From JBKGYG01 sp046546235 (GTDB lineage: Bacteria; Bacillota; Clostridia; Lachnospirales; DSM-24629): a stretch of 20,629 bases of DNA. The notes beneath the pieces are model-generated. The model saw only the letters and a list, made by a program, of their open reading frames with translations, made no database searches and was not told the origin of the DNA. This document shows, in pieces, positions 15,019-20,629 of this stretch (positions are counted from its first letter, which is position 1; the number at the start of each line of letters is the position of its first letter). The stretch is taken from positions 1 to 20,629 of the forward strand of contig JBKGYG010000032.1 of the NCBI GenBank assembly GCA_046546235.1. The letters run 5' to 3'. The position numbers were made by a program, and so were the translations under genes.

Positions 15019-15211
15019 TTGAAAAAGCAAAAAATAATATCAATTATTGCAATATTATCTTTAAATTCAGTTTGTAATAATGATTATAGATATTCTGTAA
15101 CACAATAAATAATTGTTTATGTAACAAGGACAGGTACTAAATATCACTAGTTGCGGTTATTTACATAGTAGCAGTATACCAATAAATTTATCTAAGACAA
15201 AGTTATGGTAA
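15019..15211 (+). pseudogene. Decayed lipoprotein with a VTRTGTKYH/GCxYL domain
   Basis: TTG at 15019 opens a lipoprotein-like signal peptide (MKKQKIISIIAILSLNSVCNN, lipobox LNSVC). An in-frame TAA occurs at 15106. The same frame then continues IIVYVTRTGTKYH and meets a TAG at 15148. After a +1 shift the reading resumes as SCGYLHSSSIPINLSKTKLW. Joined, these pieces match a short Cys/His domain, YVTRTGTKYHxxGCxYLxxSxIPI, which I recall at the C-termini of secreted Firmicute lipoproteins and nuclease-like proteins. Two lesions in under 200 nt argue for a pseudogene. The usual C-terminal Tyr-Thr-Pro-Cys end is also missing. Confidence 0.6.
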
Positions 15212-15256
15212 TAATAACTTAAATATTGATTTATCATAATAAAAGGAGAGAAATAT

Positions 15257-16090
15257 ATGAAAGAAAAGAAAAATAATCAAGGTAAAGGATTATTAACAGC
15301 TCTTATTGTTTGGATTATTTTTATGATAATATCACAAATAGCTCTTAATCAACAAGAAGAAAGTGTTGAAATAATAATAACAATCTCTTTAATTTGTTTG
15401 ATTGGTGGCTTGTTCTATGAAATTGTTATCATCTTTAAAAAAACAGATAGAAGATATTATGAAGAAGAGAATATACCAAAAGAATTAATTGAAATAAAAA
15501 AACAAGAGAAGGAAAAAGATAAAGCGTATATTAAAAAACTTGAGGACGTAACTTATGTTGGTGGACATGAAAAATTTTCAAAAATATCTAAAGGTGTAAT
15601 TGGAATCAAGGAGGGAATATTAACTTTTTATATAAATAATAGAAAATATATAGGGTATGATTATACTATTATTAAAAATGAAATTTTTAGTTTAGCTACT
15701 AAAAACATAAAAAAAATCACATATGAATTATCTGAACAAATAACTGCTGTTAGATACTTATTGATAGGAATTGCTTCTTTCGCTTTTAAAAAGAAAACTT
15801 ATTATTTAATAATTGATTATGTAAGTGAAAACGGAGTAGATAATCAAGTAATATTTGAAACTGGCTCAGAAAAAGATCAGAATTTCTATAATGAACTAAA
15901 TGTACAAAGAAATAAATATATAAGTGTTAAGTCAGAAACAGAAGAAATAAAAAACATTACAAGTAGCAAAGATAATGAGTCAGATATATATGAACAGATA
16001 AAAAACTTAGGTGAATTAAAATCAATGGACTTAATAAGTGAAGAGGAATATAATGAAAAGAAAAAAATCTTATTGGATAAGATTAACTAA
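15257..16090 (+). CDS. Membrane protein with C-terminal SHOCT domain
   Basis: A 277-aa protein of unknown function. There are two TM helices near the N-terminus, at about 11-30 and 37-60. A mostly beta, PH-like middle region spans about 95-225 (KFSKISKGVIGIKEGILTFYINNRKYIGYD...YYLIIDYVSENGVDNQVIFETGS). The C-terminal SHOCT module is at about 245-277 (IYEQIKNLGELKSMDLISEEEYNEKKKILLDKI). SHOCT segments are short helical oligomerisation or interaction modules at protein ends. The start is ATG 15257 with AAAGGAGAG upstream. It has its own strong terminator and sits alone between decayed genes, so it is probably an accessory gene. The PH-like reading is an inference from composition. Confidence 0.75.
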   Translation: MKEKKNNQGKGLLTALIVWIIFMIISQIALNQQEESVEIIITISLICLIGGLFYEIVIIFKKTDRRYYEEENIPKELIEIKKQEKEKDKAYIKKLEDVTYVGGHEKFSKISKGVIGIKEGILTFYINNRKYIGYDYTIIKNEIFSLATKNIKKITYELSEQITAVRYLLIGIASFAFKKKTYYLIIDYVSENGVDNQVIFETGSEKDQNFYNELNVQRNKYISVKSETEEIKNITSSKDNESDIYEQIKNLGELKSMDLISEEEYNEKKKILLDKIN

Positions 16091-16108
16091 CTAGGGTTTT
16101 AATAAATC

Positions 16109-16158
16109 AAAAGCTAAAATCAAAAGGTTGTTTTAACCCTTTTTGATTTTAGCTTTTT
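16109..16158 (+). terminator. Strong terminator after the SHOCT gene
   Basis: AAAAGCTAAAATCAAAA (16109-16125) pairs perfectly with TTTTGATTTTAGCTTTT (16141-16157), a 17-bp stem with a GGTT...AACC inner helix. The stem ends in a T run. It could act on both strands. Confidence 0.9.
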
Positions 16159-16211
16159 CTGCTATTTAAGTATTACTTTATATTCTAAGCCATTCTAAAA
16201 AATAATAATAA

Positions 16212-16509
16212 CATAATTATTTTTTATTTTTCTTTTATAAGCCAAAACAGTATTTCAACAAGAATAGTCTTGTTAATATCACGTCTTTATTTATTTCATT
16301 CTCATCTTTTGTTTATACTGCAGTATTATTTTCCTACATCAATATACATTTTTTAAATTATTGAGGTACTAACTGGGATTGGGAACTTTGATGTAGATGA
16401 TATTTTGTTTTTGGTTCAATTTGTGGTTATCACAGCTTTCGTTTATTTATTAGATTTTTTTCAAAGAGATAAATTACAGACATTAAAGAAATTTTCCAAA
16501 TATCACTAA
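16212..16509 (+). pseudogene. Remnant of an MBOAT-family O-acyltransferase C-terminus
   Basis: Two consecutive reading frames together give a plausible C-terminal membrane segment. The first frame runs from 16212 to a TGA at 16362 and contains KPKQYFNKNSLVNIT and YTAVLFSYINIHFLNY. A +1 shift near 16360 continues as EVLTGIGNFDVDDILFLVQF, then VVITAFVYLLDFFQRDK, up to a TAA at 16507. The order hydrophobic helix, LTGIGNF, hydrophobic helix, then a basic DFFQRDK end resembles AlgI/DltB-like MBOAT proteins. The catalytic His region and the rest of the ~450-aa gene are absent. No start codon or ribosome-binding site is present. The family assignment is by recollection and is tentative. Confidence 0.4.
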
Positions 16510-16510
16510 T

Positions 16511-16916
16511 ATAGGAATTTCAAAAGCGATTCCTATAAAAAAGTCTTTAAATCAACATTATTATTAAGCAGAGCAAAATATTAATTTATATAATTAAAAG
16601 AAACATTACTCATACTCATATTATAGATAACTAAGAAAGTTGATTCTATATAAAATAATAAAATTCAACTTAAGGAGATGATTAGTATGCGAATTTTTTA
16701 AGAAATGTTGTTACAACATCATAGCAATATTTGCAGAAAAGGAGTAGGAAGTTTTAAAGACAATTGATATATCGCGAAGCGAACGTGGCGAATCCACTTT
16801 TGTCATTATTAAAATGCTGCTTTTAAAATTATCGAGGTTTTATATTATTATTAACAATGAACAGGCTAATTGAATAAAATAATAAGAAGAAGGTTTTAAC
16901 TGAGAGGTGTGTTAAT
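16511..16916. other. Gene-free stretch before yunB
   Basis: No intact gene. AAGGAG at about 16674 precedes ATG 16687, which reads MRIF and then stops. Removing one T from the six-T run would extend it as KKCCYNIIAIFAEKE to a TAG at 16745. This is either a frameshifted remnant or chance. A 9-bp inverted repeat lies at 16510-16518/16529-16537. A small GC-richer patch is at 16773-16797. Nothing else is supported. Confidence 0.4.
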
Positions 16917-17627
16917 ATTATATTTAATAGACGTTACTTAAAAGGACGTAAACCTAATAGAAAAAAGAGAAAACTACATTTTAAATTATTTTTATTTCTT
17001 ATTATTTTAGTTACAATTAGCACCTACTTATATTATTATCTTGATAAAAAAATAATGCCGACTTTACTAGCTATGGCAGAGATGAAAGTAAAAACAAAAG
17101 CAACAAATGTGATAAATGATTCAGTTAAGGCAGTAATAGAAGAGAATAATATCAATACTAACGAACTTGTTACATATTATTTTAATGATAAAGGGGAAAT
17201 AACTTCTTGTGGAATTAATACTATTATGATTAATCAATTAAGCTCCGAAATAGTAGATAAGATAACATATGATTTAGACAAATTAGGAGTTGAAAACATT
17301 AGTATACCAATGGGGAATCTTTTGGGGAGTAATATGTTTGGAAATATAGGTCCTGATATTCAAATAGAACTTCTTCCTATTGGTACAACAATGATTAATT
17401 ATGATAGAGAGTTTAGATCGAAAGGTATAAATCAAATAAATCATCGAGTTTGGTTAAATATAGATGCTTCATTGCAAGTTGTTGTTCCTATGGCAACAGA
17501 ACAGTTAGTTGTTAGTCAAGAAATAACGTTAGTTGATCGTGTTATAAGTGGTGTTGTACCACCTAATTATATAAATGTGCCAGAAGATAACGCTTTAAAC
17601 GTTGTGCCAGATGATGTATCTGAGTAG
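16917..17627 (+). CDS. yunB: Sporulation protein YunB, probable ATT start
   Basis: Homologous to B. subtilis YunB, a sporulation protein made under sigma-E control in the mother cell, with unclear biochemical role. About 236 aa. A basic N-terminus (RRYLKGRKPNRKKRKLHFK) leads into a TM helix (LFLFLIILVTISTYLYYYL) and an extracytoplasmic domain. Family hallmarks are LAMAEMKVKTKATNVINDSV, the IPMGNLLGSNMFGNIGPDI motif, and INQINHRVWLNI. The first ATG in this frame (17055) lies after the TM helix and would remove it. The frame is open back to 16878 without ATG, GTG or TTG. GAGAGGTG at 16902-16909 is 7 nt before ATT 16917, which I take as the start. Confidence 0.85.
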   Translation: MIFNRRYLKGRKPNRKKRKLHFKLFLFLIILVTISTYLYYYLDKKIMPTLLAMAEMKVKTKATNVINDSVKAVIEENNINTNELVTYYFNDKGEITSCGINTIMINQLSSEIVDKITYDLDKLGVENISIPMGNLLGSNMFGNIGPDIQIELLPIGTTMINYDREFRSKGINQINHRVWLNIDASLQVVVPMATEQLVVSQEITLVDRVISGVVPPNYINVPEDNALNVVPDDVSE

Positions 17628-17674
17628 AAGTAGCTAATCTTTTATTTGACAATTGCAATTTCAAAATTGAAAAG

Positions 17675-17704
17675 TTGCAAAAACTAGGAGGAATATGTTA
17701 TAAT
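17675..17704 (+). promoter_or_regulatory. Sigma-A promoter for dapF-dapL
   Basis: TTGCAA (17675-17680), an 18-nt spacer, and TATAAT (17699-17704) preceded by TG as an extended -10 (TGTTATAAT). It lies between yunB and dapF and would give a leader of about 130 nt. Confidence 0.6.
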
Positions 17705-17838
17705 TAATTTGTTTTTTGCATTAAAATTATTAGAAAGCACTCGTTTTTTTGCAATCACCAACGATAGAAAAGATGGTTTTTTGAAAAAAAATGAGTTTAC
17801 TAATAATATATTTATTATTATGAATATGAGGTGTATTT

Positions 17839-18675
17839 ATGAAATTCACAAAGATGCAAGGGTTAGGGAACGACTACATTTATATTAATTGTTTTGAAGA
17901 AAAGGTAGAGGATCCAAAAAATTTGGCTATTGGTATGAGTGATCGTCATTTTGGAGTTGGATCTGACGGATTAGTCTTAATATTACCATCAAAAATAGCG
18001 GATTTTAGAATGAGAATGTTTAATGCAGATGGTTCTGAAGCAGAAATGTGTGGAAATGCTATAAGATGTGTAGGTAAATATGTTTATGACTATGGTTTAA
18101 CAGATAAAAATATTATTACTATTGAAACTATGGCGGGTATTAAAGTTCTTGATTTAACAGTAGAACTAGATAAAGTAACCCTAGTTAAGGTTGATATGGG
18201 AGAGCCTATATTGGAAGCTCATAAGATTCCTGTTAAAAGTGATTTAAAACCTGTAATAGGACAGAGTTTAGAAGTTAATAAAGTAAAATATAATTTTACT
18301 TGTGTGTCTATGGGTAATCCCCATGCTATAACGTTTGTTGAAAAAGTAGACAACTATCCTATTAAGAAAGTTGGGCCACTAGTAGAAAACAATCCAATAT
18401 TTCCTAATAAAACAAATGTAGAATTTGTTGAGATAATTGACAAAAAAACTCTAAAGATGCGTGTTTGGGAACGTGGAAGTGGAGAGACTATGGCATGTGG
18501 TACAGGAGCTTGTGCAACATTAGTCGCAGCAGTGTTGAATGGTAAATCAAATCGTGAAGCAACTATAAAATTATTAGGAGGGGATTTGTTAATTGAGTGG
18601 GAAAAAAGCAATAATCATATTTATATGTCAGGGCCTGCAGAAGTATCATTTGAAGGAATTTGGTTTAAAAGATAA
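17839..18675 (+). CDS. dapF: Diaminopimelate epimerase
   Basis: A PLP-independent epimerase that converts LL-diaminopimelate to the meso form, used for lysine and for peptidoglycan cross-links. 278 aa, normal length. The N-terminal signature MKFTKMQGLGNDYIYIN is present. The two catalytic cysteines are Cys71 (EMCGNAIRCVGK) and Cys220 (ACGTGACATLVA). MGNPHAITFV and NKTNVEFVEI are further family motifs. ATG 17839 follows GAGGTG. It is 20 nt before dapL, whose product makes its substrate, so the pair forms a two-gene operon. Confidence 0.97.
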   Translation: MKFTKMQGLGNDYIYINCFEEKVEDPKNLAIGMSDRHFGVGSDGLVLILPSKIADFRMRMFNADGSEAEMCGNAIRCVGKYVYDYGLTDKNIITIETMAGIKVLDLTVELDKVTLVKVDMGEPILEAHKIPVKSDLKPVIGQSLEVNKVKYNFTCVSMGNPHAITFVEKVDNYPIKKVGPLVENNPIFPNKTNVEFVEIIDKKTLKMRVWERGSGETMACGTGACATLVAAVLNGKSNREATIKLLGGDLLIEWEKSNNHIYMSGPAEVSFEGIWFKR

Positions 18676-18695
18676 ATAAATAAGGAGGAAAAATA

Positions 18696-19934
18696 ATGGC
18701 TGAAAGTTACATTCAAAAATTGATCGCTGAAAGAATAGGTGGAAATCAATTTGGTAAAAGTACAGTAATTTACAAGTTTGAAAAAATTAAGAGAGCAAAA
18801 AGAGAAGCAATGAAAAATCACCCAGATATGGATATAATTGATATGGGAGTAGGTGAGCCAGATGCGATGGCAGATATAGGTGTTGTTGAAACTTTAAACA
18901 AAGAAGCTCGCAAATGGGAAAACAGAGATTACGCTGATAACGGAATTGATGAATTTAAATTAGCCGCTGCGAAATATTTAGAAGATGTTTTTGGAGTCAG
19001 GGGAATTAATGGGCTAACAGAAGTTAATCATGCAATCGGTTCTAAACCTGCATTAGCAATGATGGCACAAGCTTTTATTAATCCTGGAGACGTTACTTTA
19101 ATGACTGTTCCTGGATATCCTATTATGGGAACTATGACTAAATGGTTAGGTGGAGAAGTTCAAAATCTTCCTTTGTTAGAAGAAAATAGTTTTTTGCCAG
19201 ATATAGATAATATATCAGAAGATGTCGCAAAAAGAGCAAAACTATTGTATTTAAACTATCCAAACAATCCAACAGGAGCATCTGCTACTAAAGAGTTTTT
19301 AGAGAAGGTTATTAAGTTTGCTAAGAAGAATGATATTATAGTAATATATGATGCAGCTTATGCAGCATTAACTTTTGATGATAATAGACCTTTTAGTTTT
19401 CTTTCCTTAGAAGGAGCTAAAGAAGTTGGTGTTGAAATACATTCATTATCTAAAGCTTACAACATGACAGGTTGGCGTATAGCTTTTGTTGTAGGGAATG
19501 AATTAGTTGTTAAAGCATTTGCGGCAGTAAAAGATAATAATGATTCCGGACAATTTAAAGCTATTCAAAGAGCTGGAATTTATGCGCTTGAGCATCCAGA
19601 GATTACTAAAAAAACAGCATTAAAATATTCTAGAAGGCATAATATGCTAGTAGATGTTTTGAATAAAATAGGATTCAAAGTAAAAAAACCAAAAGGGTCA
19701 TTTTATCTATATGTAGCTATTCCTAAAGGTACTAAAGATGGTAAAACATTTAAAAATGCGGAAGAGTTTTCTCAATACCTTATTAAAGAAACCTTGATAT
19801 CTACTGTTCCTTGGGATGATGCTGGAGCATATGTTCGTTTTTCTGTTACTTTCTTAGCAGAAGATGAGCAAAAAGAAAAAGAAGTAATAGATGAAATTTA
19901 TAAAAGATTATCCAGAGTAGAATTCATATTTTAG
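18696..19934 (+). CDS. dapL: LL-diaminopimelate aminotransferase
   Basis: A PLP class I/II aminotransferase, 412 aa. It converts tetrahydrodipicolinate and glutamate directly to LL-diaminopimelate, bypassing the acylated DapD/E route. The PLP lysine is Lys253 in SLSKAYNMTGWR. The phosphate and substrate region is also clear: DMGVGEPDAM, YADNGIDEFKLAAAKYL, GSKPALAMMAQAF, VPGYPIMGT, LNYPNNPTGA, and YDAAYAALTFD. The adjacent dapF supports DAP specificity over generic aspartate transaminase activity. ATG 18696 follows AAGGAGG. The tetrahydrodipicolinate substrate is shared with dipicolinate synthesis, which connects it biochemically to the SpoVA cargo. Confidence 0.92.
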   Translation: MAESYIQKLIAERIGGNQFGKSTVIYKFEKIKRAKREAMKNHPDMDIIDMGVGEPDAMADIGVVETLNKEARKWENRDYADNGIDEFKLAAAKYLEDVFGVRGINGLTEVNHAIGSKPALAMMAQAFINPGDVTLMTVPGYPIMGTMTKWLGGEVQNLPLLEENSFLPDIDNISEDVAKRAKLLYLNYPNNPTGASATKEFLEKVIKFAKKNDIIVIYDAAYAALTFDDNRPFSFLSLEGAKEVGVEIHSLSKAYNMTGWRIAFVVGNELVVKAFAAVKDNNDSGQFKAIQRAGIYALEHPEITKKTALKYSRRHNMLVDVLNKIGFKVKKPKGSFYLYVAIPKGTKDGKTFKNAEEFSQYLIKETLISTVPWDDAGAYVRFSVTFLAEDEQKEKEVIDEIYKRLSRVEFIF

Positions 19935-19937
19935 GCT

Positions 19938-19970
19938 AAACTGAGCGTTTTCATTGAAAACGCTCAGTTT
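19938..19970. terminator. Terminator after dapL
   Basis: AAACTGAGCGTTTTC (19938-19952) pairs perfectly with GAAAACGCTCAGTTT (19956-19970) around an ATT loop, a 15-bp stem. No long T run follows beyond the stem's own TTT. Confidence 0.8.
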
Positions 19971-19999
19971 GTAGAAGAAAAACTAATTTAAGATATAAT
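19969..19999 (+). promoter_or_regulatory. Possible glnA promoter
   Basis: TATAAT at 19994-19999, with a weak -35 (TTGTAG, 19969-19974) at a long 19-nt spacing. It lies 65 nt before the glnA ATG. The -35 overlaps the dapL terminator. I see no clear GlnR-type operator. Confidence 0.3.
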
Positions 20000-20063
20000 A
20001 ATTAAAATAGTAGTATAAATATATATTATTATTTTCGATTAATTATAAAAAGGAGGGTTTAAA

Positions 20064-20629
20064 ATGGAACAAAAATATTCTCGTGAGGAAATAAAAAGAC
20101 TTGTTTTAGAAAATGATGTAAAGTTTATAAGACTTCAATTTGTTGATATTTTAGGAGCACTTAAAAATGTTGCTATAACAGTCGATCAACTTGATAAAGC
20201 ATTTAATAATGAAGTTGTGTTTGACGGTTCGTCAATAAAAGGTTTTGTAAGAAGTGAAGAGGCTGATATGTACTTAAAACCTGATTTAAGTACTTTTGAG
20301 ATTTTTCCTTGGCGTCCACAACAAGGTAAAGTAGCTCGATTGATTTGTGATATTTATAGTGCTGATGGAACCCCTTTTGAAGGAGATCCAAGATATGTTC
20401 TCAAAAAAGTAATCTCTGAAGCAAATGAATTAGGGTATGAATTTAAAGTGGGTCCGGAATTTGAATTTTTTCTATTTCATACTGATGAAAATGGAGATTC
20501 AACTACAACAACTCATGATAAAGCAGGTTATTTTGATTTAGGGCCTCTTGACTTAGGGGAAAATGTAAGACGTGATATGGTACTTACTTTACAAAATATT
20601 GGTTTTGATATCGAAGCATCCCATCATGA
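20064..20629 (+). CDS. glnA: Glutamine synthetase type I (3' end outside window)
   Basis: Makes glutamine from glutamate, ammonia and ATP in the cytoplasm. 188 complete codons are present and the frame is still open at the window edge. The N-terminal beta-grasp domain has VKFIRLQFVDILGALKNV and VVFDGSSIKGFVRSEEADMY. Arg63 aligns with Arg62 of B. subtilis GlnA, a feedback-inhibition residue typical of GSI-alpha. The catalytic domain begins with GPEFEFFLF (metal-binding Glu residues), and the sequence ends in FDIEASHH just before the expected EVAPGQHE. AGGAGGG precedes the ATG. GSI-alpha lacks adenylylation control. Confidence 0.96.
   Translation, partial: MEQKYSREEIKRLVLENDVKFIRLQFVDILGALKNVAITVDQLDKAFNNEVVFDGSSIKGFVRSEEADMYLKPDLSTFEIFPWRPQQGKVARLICDIYSADGTPFEGDPRYVLKKVISEANELGYEFKVGPEFEFFLFHTDENGDSTTTTHDKAGYFDLGPLDLGENVRRDMVLTLQNIGFDIEASHH

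Noticed and set aside
16334..16396. CTACATCAA/TTGATGTAG 9-bp inverted repeat
   Set aside because: 45-nt loop inside the MBOAT-like remnant; repeats of this size are expected by chance in AT-rich DNA.
16510..16537. TATAGGAAT/ATTCCTATA inverted repeat as a terminator
   Set aside because: No T run follows on either strand, so it is not supported as a terminator or binding site.

Overview
The window is AT-rich DNA from an endospore-forming Firmicute, most likely an anaerobic clostridial lineage. The evidence is the spoIIA and spoVA sporulation operons, a YunB homologue, a class A penicillin-binding protein with a long acidic tail, a DapL-type lysine/diaminopimelate route, and frequent TTG starts. 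I cannot name the genus from sequence alone.

Layout: (1) 1-3865: the 3' part of a YrbG-type Ca2+/Na+ antiporter, folC, a 55-aa acidic protein overlapping the folC stop, and a zinc-ribbon/TPR/single-TM protein, closed by a terminator. (2) 3965-5539: spoIIAA-spoIIAB-sigF, the forespore sigma-F switch. (3) 5544-11471: a probable promoter, an uncharacterised ~50-aa single-TM protein, spoVAA-AB-AC-AD-AE, then ku and a LigD split into separate ligase and polymerase proteins. All genes point the same way with gaps of 22 nt or less and no terminator between them. The unit ends in a 19-bp bidirectional hairpin shared with the converging pbp1A gene. (4) 11475-14153, minus strand: a bifunctional class A PBP. 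(5) 14154-16916: a decayed zone with two related palindromic repeats, an orphan terminator, a lipoprotein pseudogene, one intact SHOCT-domain membrane protein, an MBOAT acyltransferase remnant and a broken mini-ORF. (6) 16917-19970: yunB, dapF and dapL. (7) 20064-end: the 5' part of glnA.

Functionally, sigF drives early forespore transcription. SpoVA proteins carry dipicolinic acid into the forespore, and Ku plus LigD repair double-strand breaks in the single-genome spore. The most noteworthy arrangement is that the NHEJ genes appear to be an extension of the spoVA operon, with LigD delivered as two proteins and no phosphoesterase domain. DapF and DapL supply diaminopimelate for lysine and cell wall or cortex. 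I see no CRISPR array, tRNA, rRNA, intact insertion sequence, prophage or defence island.
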